Assembly (NCBI GenBank): GCA_021825585.1
Contig: JAKAGT010000028.1
Span: 1-64,000 of the forward strand
Direction: 5' to 3'
Origin: Bacteroidota bacterium
GTDB lineage: Bacteria > Bacteroidota > Ignavibacteria > Kryptoniales > JAKASW01
DNA: 64,000 nucleotides
The notes beneath the pieces are model-generated. The model saw only the letters and a list, made by a program, of their open reading frames with translations. It had not been told where the DNA came from and made no database searches. Every line of letters starts with the position of its first letter. The stretch's first letter is position 1. A program made the translations under genes and the position numbers. This document shows positions 28,359 to 38,116 of the stretch, one piece after another.

Positions 28359-31175
28359 ATGAAAAAATGTGACGAATTCTCCGGCCGCTTGTCTGCAAGA
28401 ATGCTTATGGCTTCTGTTGTAATTCTCGGAACACTTGCAGCCTCGCAGTCATGGGCGCAGATTTCAACCGGTTCGCTGCAGGGGACGGTTGTCGATTCTG
28501 CGAATTCTCCGATTCCCGGTGCAACTGTAATCGTGACCGAAAAGAGCACCGGGTTAATGCGCGGTAATTCGACAAGTATAAATGGGACTTACGATGTCCA
28601 GGCTTTACCTCCCGGCATCTACAATGTCTCGGCCAGCTCTGTCGGTTACGTGAAGTCGGTTCGTGCGAACGTCAGGATTTCTGTCGGGCAGACCACACGT
28701 TTGAATTTCGAGCTTGTTTCGTCGGCTGTTAAGTTAGGCGGAGTGGAGGTCACGGCGTCCCGGATCGCGCCGGTGGAAGTCAGCCAGGCTGCCGTGTCGA
28801 TGCCCATTCGCCAGGAACAGATCCACGATTTGCCGCTCAACAGTCGCAATTTCATCTCGCTGGCAGGTCTCGCACCCGGGTTTCAGCAGCGCCCTGGCGG
28901 AGTACCTTCCTTTGGTGCATTTAACCAGCTTCGGTTTATAAACGTGTATGTTGATGGCGCCGACTGGAAGAACCACATCAACGGGAATACGATGGGTAAC
29001 GTACAGGGCGGGGTGGTGCCGCAGGACGCCATTCAGGAATTCCGTGTTCTGACCGACAACTACAGCGCGGAATATGGACGAGGTGGTGCCTATATTGTTA
29101 GCGCCGTGACCAAGCGTGGAACCAATAACCTGCACGGCGACGCATTCTATTATCTTCGCAATGAGGCTCTCGACTCCAGAGGTCCGTTCGAAAAAATCAA
29201 ACCCGATTTCAGACGCTACCAGACGGGACTTTCCCTTTCAGGCCCGATCATGACGGATAAGCTTTTTTTCGCGGGAACATATGAGAGGACGGGAACGACA
29301 ACTTTCATTCAAACAACTCCATATGAACCGAGTTACAATCCCAATCAGTGGAACCAATATCTGGGACTGGGACAGTCTCCGTGGACCGACAATCTTTGGG
29401 ATATGCGTCTTACGGGTCAAGCGTCAACGAATCAACTTGTCGATGTAATCTGGCAGGGGCGTTATTCTGTCGGTTCGAGGTTCTGGGGAGGCCTGCGGCC
29501 AAAACAAGGAGGGATCAACTCTCATCAGTATGTTGACAATGTGCTGCTGAAGGATACGTGGTCGCTCTCGGGAAGCTCACTCAACGAACTGACACTACAA
29601 TATATCGGTTGGAGGGTGTATTCTGAGCTCAATTCAACTCTCCCCGAACTACAATACCCCGGCATCATATTGGGAGGACGAATCGATTCCTACCCGGAGC
29701 ATGTCAAAGAAGACGCTTTTCACCTCATGGACAACTTTACATATATAAAGAGCAATTGGCTGGGGAATCATGTTTTCAAGGCTGGAGTGCGATTGGGAAT
29801 CCATACTGTAAATTTCTGGCAGCCTATCTACCAGGTGCCGTTATTCAAATTCAAAACAGATACCAGTACGATGCCCTACCAAGCGGTGATTTCCGTCGGG
29901 ACCACCGATCCGAATGGGACCAGCAATGCCGGATCGATAAGCAATTCGTCATCACTGGGTCTTTTCATACAGGATACCTGGAACCCGACTTCGCGGCTCA
30001 TCCTGAATCTAGGAGTTCGCTGGGATGCCGAGTTCAATGCGCTGAACAATCATTTCTATAATCCGCTGGCCAATGACACGACCATAACGAATAATGTCCC
30101 GTCAAACTATATCAATCGCGCGGACAGGAAGAATGATCTTTCTGACATCGGCCCACGCCTCGGTTTCTCATGGGATATTTTCGGTACGGGGCGTACAACA
30201 CTCCGCGGAGGCTTTGGAATCTTCTATGACGAGGTGGCGTATGCCTACGCCTCTGCCGAACAGACGGGTGTCCAGTGGATTACCTATACGTTAAATAATC
30301 CCGGTACGATGGACCCTGCGCAGCTCAGAAATCTGGCACTTTCAGGCAAAGGCGCCGCTCAACCGTCGGTGAACCTTATGGACATAAACATCAAGAATCC
30401 TATGGTGCAAGAATTTTCGCTTGGTGTCACCCAGTACATTTCCAATGACCTCAGCGTCAGCATAGACTACGTTAACAACCGAGGCACCCGGTACTATTCG
30501 GACTACATTCTGAATTATTACCAGCCAAGCACCAAGAGCAGGACGATAACCAATAAGTACGGTAACATTTACCTGTGGGGAAACTTCGGGAGTAATTTCT
30601 ATCAGGGCATTCTTGTCGGTATAACGAAACCGTACAGTGACGGTTGGATGCTCCAGTTTTCGTACGCCCTATCTGAGGCTCGTTCTACCGTCGATGTCCC
30701 GTCTTCCGGCTACACTTTCCTGTCCAGCTTCACTAATGCTCCGGCTATATCCGATGAGCTACATAACTTCAGCATGAATTTTATACTGGCTCTCCCGCTT
30801 CAGTTCCAGCTGAGCGGCATAGCGAGTCTTGGGAGCCCCACCCCCGTCGCGGTAATCATAGGTGAGGACCTGAACAACGACAACAATTACAGCGACGACT
30901 GGCCGAACGGTCAGCGCAATAGCGGACGGCCGAGCCTGTTCAGAATCAGAAACTGGTTCAAGAATGTGAACCTTCAACTTACAAAGATCTTTCCGGTGGG
31001 AGGCACAGTGGTAAGGCTAGAAGTGGATGCGTTCAACGTGTTTAACTGGTTCGATGCCTCCGCTTACGGTGCGCGAATGGAGGATGCCTTGGGGCATCCA
31101 TATACTAACTTCATGCAGCCGACAGGCGCGTATCCGGCACGTGAAATCCAATTTGGCTGCAGAGTGGAGATGTAA
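28359..31175 (+). CDS. TonB-dependent receptor, Oar-like
   Basis: The ATG at 28359 follows AAAGGAGGAGTGAG; the open frame from 28320 has no leader. Signal peptide MKKCDEFSGRLSARMLMASV...SWAQ, CarboxypepD_reg-like domain about 35-120 (GSLQGTVVDSANSPIPGATV), plug with LPLNSRNFISLAGLAPGF and EFRVLTDNYSAEYGRGGAYI, then a long barrel (PRLGFSWDIFGTGRTTLRGG, FGIFYDEVAYAY) ending FGCRVEM. The Oar-like class (about 940 residues) often transports large or oligomeric ligands, in part for type IX-linked or protease-related functions. It is followed by a serine hydrolase gene 28 bp downstream. Confidence 0.9.
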   Translation: MKKCDEFSGRLSARMLMASVVILGTLAASQSWAQISTGSLQGTVVDSANSPIPGATVIVTEKSTGLMRGNSTSINGTYDVQALPPGIYNVSASSVGYVKSVRANVRISVGQTTRLNFELVSSAVKLGGVEVTASRIAPVEVSQAAVSMPIRQEQIHDLPLNSRNFISLAGLAPGFQQRPGGVPSFGAFNQLRFINVYVDGADWKNHINGNTMGNVQGGVVPQDAIQEFRVLTDNYSAEYGRGGAYIVSAVTKRGTNNLHGDAFYYLRNEALDSRGPFEKIKPDFRRYQTGLSLSGPIMTDKLFFAGTYERTGTTTFIQTTPYEPSYNPNQWNQYLGLGQSPWTDNLWDMRLTGQASTNQLVDVIWQGRYSVGSRFWGGLRPKQGGINSHQYVDNVLLKDTWSLSGSSLNELTLQYIGWRVYSELNSTLPELQYPGIILGGRIDSYPEHVKEDAFHLMDNFTYIKSNWLGNHVFKAGVRLGIHTVNFWQPIYQVPLFKFKTDTSTMPYQAVISVGTTDPNGTSNAGSISNSSSLGLFIQDTWNPTSRLILNLGVRWDAEFNALNNHFYNPLANDTTITNNVPSNYINRADRKNDLSDIGPRLGFSWDIFGTGRTTLRGGFGIFYDEVAYAYASAEQTGVQWITYTLNNPGTMDPAQLRNLALSGKGAAQPSVNLMDINIKNPMVQEFSLGVTQYISNDLSVSIDYVNNRGTRYYSDYILNYYQPSTKSRTITNKYGNIYLWGNFGSNFYQGILVGITKPYSDGWMLQFSYALSEARSTVDVPSSGYTFLSSFTNAPAISDELHNFSMNFILALPLQFQLSGIASLGSPTPVAVIIGEDLNNDNNYSDDWPNGQRNSGRPSLFRIRNWFKNVNLQLTKIFPVGGTVVRLEVDAFNVFNWFDASAYGARMEDALGHPYTNFMQPTGAYPAREIQFGCRVEM

Positions 31176-31203
31176 GGTCATGTTCAAGAAAAGGATGTTT
31201 ACC

Positions 31204-32481
31204 ATGAAACAATTTCCTTCTTACGTCGTGGCAAGTGTTATGTTTGCCGTCTCGACAATTGCCATGTCCCTTGCTTTTCCTGGTGCCGGGATAGCAAACC
31301 CTCCGAATGATATCATGGGGACAAGTGGCAATCAGGCTGACTCGACGCCAGTTCTACACGTGGGTACGCCCGGACAAGTCGGCTTCATTGCGGAGAGGTT
31401 TTCCGAACTTGATACGATCATGCAAGATGCCATCAAGAACGGGGCAACACCCGGTGCTGTCCTTTTGGTTGCCAAGGATGGGGTGATTGTATACCAGAAA
31501 GCCTTCGGCAGGTTCACCTATTCTCCTCGTTCTGAGAAAGTGACGCCCGGGACAATATATGATCTGGCATCAGTTACGAAAATCGCGGCGACAACGGTCT
31601 CGATAATGAGATTGTACGATGAAGGGAAGATAGGCCTTGATGACCCCATAGCAAAATACTTACCGCGGTTTGCGGAGAATGGCAAAGGTAAAGTGACAAT
31701 AAAGAACCTCCTCATGCACGACGGAGGATTTCCTCCCGACCGCCCCTTCTACCGGATGTGCCGCACGCCACAGGAAGTTTTTGATTCTCTTTATGCAACG
31801 CGGCTGATATACAAAACCGGCATTGATACTATGGTTTACAGCGACCTTGATTTCATAACGCTTGGTAGGCTGGTTGAAAAAGTAACTGGAATGCCTCTTA
31901 ACCAATATGTGAAGAAGACATTCTATGAACCGCTCGGAATGAAATCGACTACGTACAATCCACCTAAAGCCTGGCTGGACAGGATTGCTCCAACGGAGTA
32001 CGACAGTACACTGGGAACATACATTCACGGTTTCGTTCATGACAGAAATGCGAGGGCGCTCGGCGGTGTTTCCGGTCACGCCGGATTGTTCTCTTCCGCG
32101 CATGATCTGGCAGTTCTCATGCAAATGATACTGAACGGAGGGACATACAACGGCAAGAGATTCTTCAGCAAAAGGACGGTCGAGTTGTTCACGAAACGCC
32201 AGGTTAATAATTACTGTTTGGGTTTCGATAATGCGCTCTCTCCGTACGGAAGGAGTGCGCTTGGCGGAGCATTCGGTCCTAATGCATTTGGTCATACCGG
32301 ATTTACGGGGACGTCGGTTTACGTTTATCCCGAAAAAAAGATTATCGCAGTTCTGCTGACAAACCGCGTTTGTCCCACAAGAAGAAATGAAAAGATTCTC
32401 CCGCTCAGAAGAGCAGTTCATAAAGCAATTGTCGAGGCTTTAATGAAGAAAGTCAATAACTTTTCACAAAAGCAAAAGTGA
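31204..32481 (+). CDS. Beta-lactamase-fold serine hydrolase, exported
   Basis: I take ATG 31204 ([20 protein letters not shown], good signal, AAAGGATG upstream); ATG 31180 adds eight residues and is possible. The domain (PF00144 type) has the nucleophile motif S-V-T-K in [12 protein letters not shown], the Y-S-D triad-like motif in [11 protein letters not shown] (second motif) and [13 protein letters not shown] in place of KTG. Such proteins are esterases, D-amino-acid peptidases or beta-lactamase relatives; in Bacteroidota similar domains are fused to GH3 NagZ-like enzymes used in cell-wall recycling. 425 residues. Ten bp separate it from phosphoesterase 2, so it is in an operon with the 28359 receptor and the phosphoesterases. 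Confidence 0.88.
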   Translation: MKQFPSYVVASVMFAVSTIAMSLAFPGAGIANPPNDIMGTSGNQADSTPVLHVGTPGQVGFIAERFSELDTIMQDAIKNGATPGAVLLVAKDGVIVYQKAFGRFTYSPRSEKVTPGTIYDLASVTKIAATTVSIMRLYDEGKIGLDDPIAKYLPRFAENGKGKVTIKNLLMHDGGFPPDRPFYRMCRTPQEVFDSLYATRLIYKTGIDTMVYSDLDFITLGRLVEKVTGMPLNQYVKKTFYEPLGMKSTTYNPPKAWLDRIAPTEYDSTLGTYIHGFVHDRNARALGGVSGHAGLFSSAHDLAVLMQMILNGGTYNGKRFFSKRTVELFTKRQVNNYCLGFDNALSPYGRSALGGAFGPNAFGHTGFTGTSVYVYPEKKIIAVLLTNRVCPTRRNEKILPLRRAVHKAIVEALMKKVNNFSQKQK

Positions 32482-32491
32482 GGAAACCTCT

Positions 32492-33886
32492 ATGTTAGTG
32501 AATAGAACCACAACTTTGTGGATAGGAATCATCGCGGCACTCGTCTTCAGCGGCGCGACAGCGGCAAATGGGCAGGACGAAGGGATCCATAAGATCAAAC
32601 ACATCGTAATCATCATGCAGGAGAACCGTTCCTTCGACTCTTACTTCGGGACATTTCCGGGTGCTGACGGAATACCGATGAAAAACGGAGTGCCGACGGT
32701 GGCGGTCCCTGATCCGAAGACGGGGAAAATGGTAAGGCCCTTTCACGATACATCGGACAAAAACTATGGTGGGCCCCACAATGCCGTCAACGACTTTGCC
32801 GACGTCGACGGAGGCAAGATGGACGGCTTCATCAAGGAGGCACTGGAAAAGTCGCCGGGAATGCTCCGGAGAAAGAAGCCGAAGTTCTACAATCCTAATC
32901 TTACTTATCACGGTGATTACCTTGGAGTGATGGGATACCACGATCAGCATGAGATACCAAATTACTGGGACTACGCCAAGGATTTCGTCTTGCAGGACCA
33001 CATGTTCGAGCCGATAGCATCCTGGAGTTTCCCGTCTCATCTGTTTATGGTCTCTGCGTGGTCGGCAAACACGGAGGTGCCGGGCGATCCGATGTCGTGT
33101 GTCAGCGAGCTGGATCCTAGGGATCGAACTGCGAAAGATCCCACGCCGTTTGCCTGGACAGATATCACGTACCTTCTGTATAAGAAAGGTGTCTCGTGGA
33201 TATACTACCTTGACCAGGGGGCGAATCCCGACAATGACGACTTCGTCGCTCCTACGTCTGAGAAGAATCCAAATTGGGTGGACGTACCCAAAATATGGAA
33301 TGTTCTTCCCGGCTTTACGACGGTTCACCAGGACAGTCAAATGGGGAACCTTCAGCCCATACTCAACTTTTTCAAGGCTGCTAAAGAAGGCACTCTCCCA
33401 TCCGTCTGCTGGCTGATTCCCAACGGACGTGACAGCGAACATCCTACGGGCCTTGTCAGCACAGGTCAGGCTTACGTCACTCGTGCCGTCAACGCGATCA
33501 TGAAAGGCCCGGATTGGAATAGCACGGCGATTTTCCTGACATGGGATGATTGGGGCGGGTTTTATGATCACGTCGTTCCGCCGCATGTCGATTCGCTTGG
33601 TTATGGAATTCGCGTCCCCGGCATCGTGATCAGTCCGTACGCGAAGAAAGGTTACATAGATCATCAGACACTTAGTTTCGACGCCTATCTAAAATTCATC
33701 GAAGATGACTTCTTAGGCGGAGAACGTATCGATCCGAAGACAGACGGAAGACCCGATTCACGGCCAGATGTACGGGAGAATGACCCGATTCTGGGGAATC
33801 TCATGAATGATTTCGACTTCTCACAGCGGCCAAGGCCACCTATGATTCTGCCGCCTTACCCGAAGAAATCGATTGAGTCACATTGA
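32492..33886 (+). CDS. Phospholipase C-like phosphoesterase, paralogue 2
   Basis: 464 residues, signal peptide [20 protein letters not shown]. It keeps the family blocks listed for paralogue 1 ([40 protein letters not shown]). The variable loops read [20 protein letters not shown] and [18 protein letters not shown], unlike the others, and Gly replaces Ala in [10 protein letters not shown]. Ribosome binding site GAGGAAACC. It stands in tandem with paralogue 3, 37 bp apart. Confidence 0.88.
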   Translation: MLVNRTTTLWIGIIAALVFSGATAANGQDEGIHKIKHIVIIMQENRSFDSYFGTFPGADGIPMKNGVPTVAVPDPKTGKMVRPFHDTSDKNYGGPHNAVNDFADVDGGKMDGFIKEALEKSPGMLRRKKPKFYNPNLTYHGDYLGVMGYHDQHEIPNYWDYAKDFVLQDHMFEPIASWSFPSHLFMVSAWSANTEVPGDPMSCVSELDPRDRTAKDPTPFAWTDITYLLYKKGVSWIYYLDQGANPDNDDFVAPTSEKNPNWVDVPKIWNVLPGFTTVHQDSQMGNLQPILNFFKAAKEGTLPSVCWLIPNGRDSEHPTGLVSTGQAYVTRAVNAIMKGPDWNSTAIFLTWDDWGGFYDHVVPPHVDSLGYGIRVPGIVISPYAKKGYIDHQTLSFDAYLKFIEDDFLGGERIDPKTDGRPDSRPDVRENDPILGNLMNDFDFSQRPRPPMILPPYPKKSIESH

Positions 33887-33923
33887 GAGAGAATATTGAA
33901 CTACAATTAAGGAGCGATGTCCG

Positions 33924-35318
33924 ATGTTACTGAATAGAACCACAGCTTTATCGATAGCAGTCGTTGCGATATTTGCCTTTAGCGGCGTAAAAGTTGTAAA
34001 TGCCCAGGAGGAAGGGATCCATAAGATTAAACACGTGATAATCATAATGCAGGAGAACCGTACGTTCGACTCCTACTTCGGGACGTTTCCCGGCGCAGAC
34101 GGGATACCGATGAAGAATGGCGTCCCGACCGTCTCCGTCCCCGACCCGTACACGGGAAAGATGGTTAAGCCGTTTCACGATCCGGACGATGCCAATTACG
34201 ATGGACCACACATGGTACTAAACGCATTTGCTGACATTGATGACGGAAAGATGGACGGCTTCCTTGCACAGGCTGAGAGGTCGTACCGAAGGCTCCTCAG
34301 AACACCCGGTCTCGCTGAGCGCTACAAGAAACTATTGTATACTAATGACAACAGGCCTGTGCCCAGGCCACCATATCTCGACGTGATGGGATACCATGAT
34401 GAGCGCGAGATACCCAACTACTGGGATTATGCGAAGAACTTTGTCCTTCAGGACCATATGTTCGAGCCGATAATCTCCTGGAGTTTTCCCGCCCATCTTT
34501 TCATGGTCTCAGCATGGTCTGCACTCGCCACAGTTCCGGGTGATCCCATGACGTGCGTAAACAGGCTCAACCCTCCCGACCGTACTGCCGACGATCCGAC
34601 CCCGTTTGCCTGGACGGATATAACCTATCTGATGCATAAGTATAATGTCAGCTGGGCATACTATCTTGATGAAGGTGCGGTGGTCGATACAGACATGAGC
34701 CAGAATTGGTTCAAGATCGACACAGGGGCAGTTCCGGTAATCTGGAACGTCCTGCCCGGATTTGTTACCGTACATCAGGACAGCCAGATTGGCAACATCA
34801 AGCCGATTTCAGACTTCTTCAAGGCAGCCGAGGAAGGAACGTTACCTAAAGTATCGTGGGTTATACCGAATATAAAAGATTCGGAGCATCCACCGGCGCT
34901 CGTGAGCGTCGGACAGGCATACGTCACCAGGGTAATCAATGCGGTCATGAAGAGTCCTGACTGGAACAGCACAGCCGTCTTTTTGTCATGGGATGACTGG
35001 GGCGGGTTTTATGACCATGTCGTGCCGCCGAAAGTTGACGAACTCGGGTACGGAATACGCGTACCCGGCATCGTGATAAGCCCGTATGCAAAGAAGGGAT
35101 ACATAGATCATCAGATACTCAGTCACGACGCATACCTTAAGTTTATCGAGGATGATTTCATGGATGGACAGCGGCTCGATCCGAATACTGACGGCCGTCC
35201 GGATTCGCGTCCGGATGTACGGGAGGACATGAAGCAGCTAGGCAACCTCGTTAACGACTTTGACTTCTCACAGCCGCCGAGGCCGCCGATCATTCTGCCC
35301 CCATATCCCAAAAAGTAG
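33924..35318 (+). CDS. Phospholipase C-like phosphoesterase, paralogue 3
   Basis: 464 residues, signal [20 protein letters not shown], nearly the same leader as paralogue 2, which supports tandem duplication. It has Thr for Ser in [11 protein letters not shown] and a longer basic first loop ([20 protein letters not shown]); the second loop is short ([19 protein letters not shown]). Core motifs ([24 protein letters not shown]) are intact, although the following HVDSLG is KVDELG. Probably exported. Differences are concentrated in the two loops, which should line the substrate entrance. Confidence 0.86.
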   Translation: MLLNRTTALSIAVVAIFAFSGVKVVNAQEEGIHKIKHVIIIMQENRTFDSYFGTFPGADGIPMKNGVPTVSVPDPYTGKMVKPFHDPDDANYDGPHMVLNAFADIDDGKMDGFLAQAERSYRRLLRTPGLAERYKKLLYTNDNRPVPRPPYLDVMGYHDEREIPNYWDYAKNFVLQDHMFEPIISWSFPAHLFMVSAWSALATVPGDPMTCVNRLNPPDRTADDPTPFAWTDITYLMHKYNVSWAYYLDEGAVVDTDMSQNWFKIDTGAVPVIWNVLPGFVTVHQDSQIGNIKPISDFFKAAEEGTLPKVSWVIPNIKDSEHPPALVSVGQAYVTRVINAVMKSPDWNSTAVFLSWDDWGGFYDHVVPPKVDELGYGIRVPGIVISPYAKKGYIDHQILSHDAYLKFIEDDFMDGQRLDPNTDGRPDSRPDVREDMKQLGNLVNDFDFSQPPRPPIILPPYPKK

Positions 35319-35479
35319 ATTAGTGCATCCGATGGGATTTAGTTGGAAAGAAATGGCGCGTATTGGTCCAGGAAAATCATGAAAAGGAGGAGACGACTAA
35401 GGAAAAGTTCATGTATATGGCGATGATGCTTACGCTTTAAGAAATTGAAACTATTTTCAAAAAATTACAGGAAAATACC
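35319..35479. other. Intergenic with orphan ribosome binding site
   Basis: AAAAGGAGGAGACGACT (about 35379-35395) would be a strong ribosome binding site, but no start codon follows it in a useful frame; the frame after it reads KEKFMYMAMMLTL and stops. It may be the leader of a gene lost by deletion. Otherwise nothing is seen. Confidence 0.3.
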
Positions 35480-36484
35480 ATGTCTACCGTAAGGGAAAGA
35501 GAATTCCAAAGAACAACGCTATTTGATCCAAAAGATGGAAATATAATAATCGCGCCTCCCGGAAAAGGATCGGGAAATTGGGCTGGAGCGCCGAGCATAT
35601 ACTTTGACAACGTCAAAGAGAAATTCTACCTCAGTTACCGGCTGCGAAAGCCTCACCCACAGCGTGGATCTGAGAGCCGGATCGCTGAAAGCACAGACGG
35701 CCTGAAGTTCACGGATATCTGGTCAGTGAGGAAAGAGGATTTGGAGACCAGTTCAATGGAGCGCTCCGCGATTATGATTACCCCCGATGGAAGGCATCGG
35801 TTATATATAAGCTATGTTGATCCCGTCACTAACAAATGGCGCATCGACTTGGTAGAGGCTGACAACCTGCGAGATCTGGATATCGCAAAACGAAGGTTGA
35901 TAATGAATGGAGGCGGAATGGAAGCAGAGGGGGTAAAGGATCCCCATTTCCTTATTCTTGATGGAGCATACTACATGTTCTTCAGTTACGCCGGAAAACC
36001 ACAGAATGGCTCTGCGGAACACCTCGCGCAACTCCACTCTACCGGCGACATTTTCAATACTGGACAAGTCAAGTCCCTGTCCGGATTGGCAGTGAGCCAG
36101 GATGGTCTCTCTTTCAAATGGCTGCGGGAGGTACTTTCGGTGGGTAATTCGTGGGATTCTCACACGTCACGCGTCACCTGTGTCCTGCCGGTCAAAGGTG
36201 GCTTTGTTATCTTTTATGATGGATATTCAGATGGCAACCGTAACTATGAAGAGTTTACAGGGCTCGCGACCAGCAAGGATCTCGTTCATTATGACCGTGT
36301 TTCTTCCGAACGGCCTGCGCTCGTCTCGCCGTACGGGACCGGGTCGCTGAGATATGCAAGCGCAGTCGCCGTGGGTGATGAATTGTATGTCTATTACGAG
36401 TGCTGCAGACCGGACGGTTCGCACGATCTGAGGATGAATATTGTGAAAAAGGAAAGCCTGGAAGCGATTGGTGTGAGCAGCTGA
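35480..36484 (+). CDS. Five-bladed beta-propeller glycosidase-like protein (GH43/GH130-like)
   Basis: 334 residues with no signal peptide, so cytoplasmic. Repeated blades are visible: WAGAPSIYFDNVKEKFYLSY, MERSAIMITPDGRHRLYISY, VKDPHFLILDGAYYMFFSYA, VTCVLPVKGGFVIFYDGYSD and ASAVAVGDELYVYYECCRPD. The 'DPH' turn and 'Y.SY' strands are like GH43, GH32 or GH130 folds. Which family applies cannot be decided by eye. It lies before a sugar permease and a DUF4838 protein, in keeping with intracellular cleavage of an imported glycan. Ribosome binding site AGGAAAA. Confidence 0.7.
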   Translation: MSTVREREFQRTTLFDPKDGNIIIAPPGKGSGNWAGAPSIYFDNVKEKFYLSYRLRKPHPQRGSESRIAESTDGLKFTDIWSVRKEDLETSSMERSAIMITPDGRHRLYISYVDPVTNKWRIDLVEADNLRDLDIAKRRLIMNGGGMEAEGVKDPHFLILDGAYYMFFSYAGKPQNGSAEHLAQLHSTGDIFNTGQVKSLSGLAVSQDGLSFKWLREVLSVGNSWDSHTSRVTCVLPVKGGFVIFYDGYSDGNRNYEEFTGLATSKDLVHYDRVSSERPALVSPYGTGSLRYASAVAVGDELYVYYECCRPDGSHDLRMNIVKKESLEAIGVSS

Positions 36485-36729
36485 CGGCAATCGCGGCTGC
36501 CCTTCTGTCGTTTATATTTGATGTGGGTGCCCGCCTGCACTAGTCGGTTGAGATTCCGGTTGATCTACTCATCGCAGGTTGGCAGCCCACGACTTTCGTC
36601 CCGACAGATGTTCTGACAGGGTAGTGTGAACCAGTGAATTCTCTTGCATGCTGTAGAGACCTGACATTCGATGCGGTTGGACACATATCTGTTTAGCCGG
36701 ATTAATAAAGATAACGGAAAGGGAATATC
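36485..36729. other. Intergenic, promoter of sugar permease
   Basis: No gene is supported in these 245 bp. GGCTGCC (about 36495) and GGCAGCC (about 36580) are complementary 80 bp apart; I attach little weight to this. Confidence 0.35.
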
Positions 36730-38073
36730 GTGCGATCACGCAGCAACGGTTTTTCTCACAGAGGTTATTTCGTATCGATTAGTATAATAGGAGTCTTGTT
36801 CTTCATTTTCGGCTTTGTTGCATGGATAAATGGCTCCTTAATTCCGTTTCTGAAGATAACCTGTGAACTCAACCAGGCCGAGTCATATCTGGTCTCTCTC
36901 GTGTTTTATATTTCACACAGTATAATGGCACTTCCGTTAGCTGCTGTTCTCGTGAGAACGGGTTACAAGAAGGCGATGGCTCTCGGTTTGGCCGGCATGG
37001 CAATCGGAGCTCTGATATTCATTCCAGCCGCCCACACCAGAATATATCTGGTATTTCTTCTCGGGTTGTTTGTGACGGGTACGAGCCTGACGCTTCTCCA
37101 GACGGCCTCAAACCCATATGTGGTCGTGATGGGCCCGAGGAAGAGCGCTGCAGTGAGAATCGGGTTCATGGGTATTGCCAATAAGGCGGCAGGCATACTT
37201 AGTCCTCTGATCTTCACTGCATTGATGTTCCAGGGAATTGGCAAATACAGCGATGCGAACCTAAAGCTGATGAGCCCTGGTAGCAGGATTGCCGCGTACA
37301 ATCAACTGGCAGGGCGATTGGTTCTGCCTTATGTGGTTATGGCAATAATCCTGGTTTTTCTCGCCGGGATGATACAAGTATCTCCATTACCGGAAATAGA
37401 CACTGATGACGATGACGGAAGCGAAGGCAAATCCGATCCCGATAAGGAAAGCATTATGCAATTTCCCCAATTGATACTTGGCGCGATTGCCCTATTTTTT
37501 TACGTGGGAGTTGAAGTTATGGCCGGCGACACCATAGGGATGTACGGAAGGTCTCTGGGCATCTCATTCTTCGGCAAACTCACCTCATACACAATGACAT
37601 TTATGGTAATTGGATATCTGGCCGGAATCTTAACTATTCCGAGAATTATTGCTCAGAAGACTGCGCTGGCAATTTCTGCATCGCTGGGGATTATTTTCAG
37701 CATCGGTGTGTTGTTCTCATCGACGACGAATTACGGAATCTCCAGGGTGCTGCTTGGATGGACGGGCGTTTCTCCAATACCGAATTCTGTTATGTTCGTT
37801 GCATTGCTCGGATTTGCGAATGCCATGGTGTGGCCGACGATATGGCCCCTTGCGTTGGATGGCCTTGGAAGATTTACGAAGATCGGTTCCGCGATTCTGG
37901 TTACAGCAATCGCCGGCGGCGCGATCATTCCGCCCTTATACGGGCTCTTGTCTGATTCGTATTCGCCGCAGACATCCTATTGGATCCTGCTGCCATGCTA
38001 TTTAGCAATTCTTCTCTATGCGTTAAAAGGGCACAAACTGAGATCATGGAAATCGGCGATTGCCGGCAAATGA
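36730..38073 (+). CDS. FucP/GluP-type sugar MFS permease
   Basis: 447 residues, GTG start at 36730 with AAAGGGAA upstream. Twelve membrane helices can be traced. Family motifs are present: FVAWINGSLIPFLKI, YISHSIMALPLAAVLVRTGY, LLQTASNPYVVVMGP, and in the C-terminal half VGVEVMAGDTIGMYGRSLG, with a conserved Glu/Asp pair. The family imports fucose, glucose or galactose with protons. A long charged loop (about 222-245, DTDDDDGSEGKSDPDKE) between the halves is more acidic than usual. With DUF4838 44 bp downstream, a monosaccharide derived from a deoxy- or amino-glycan is a reasonable substrate guess; the true sugar is unknown. Confidence 0.88.
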   Translation: MRSRSNGFSHRGYFVSISIIGVLFFIFGFVAWINGSLIPFLKITCELNQAESYLVSLVFYISHSIMALPLAAVLVRTGYKKAMALGLAGMAIGALIFIPAAHTRIYLVFLLGLFVTGTSLTLLQTASNPYVVVMGPRKSAAVRIGFMGIANKAAGILSPLIFTALMFQGIGKYSDANLKLMSPGSRIAAYNQLAGRLVLPYVVMAIILVFLAGMIQVSPLPEIDTDDDDGSEGKSDPDKESIMQFPQLILGAIALFFYVGVEVMAGDTIGMYGRSLGISFFGKLTSYTMTFMVIGYLAGILTIPRIIAQKTALAISASLGIIFSIGVLFSSTTNYGISRVLLGWTGVSPIPNSVMFVALLGFANAMVWPTIWPLALDGLGRFTKIGSAILVTAIAGGAIIPPLYGLLSDSYSPQTSYWILLPCYLAILLYALKGHKLRSWKSAIAGK

Positions 38074-38116
38074 CGATCAACATGCCGGAGCCGCCATATG
38101 AATCGAGGGAGAATCT

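Noticed and set aside
32495-33664. 389-codon minus-strand frame over phosphoesterase 2
   Set aside because: Antisense to a strongly conserved family protein; Arg/Val/His-rich without motifs.
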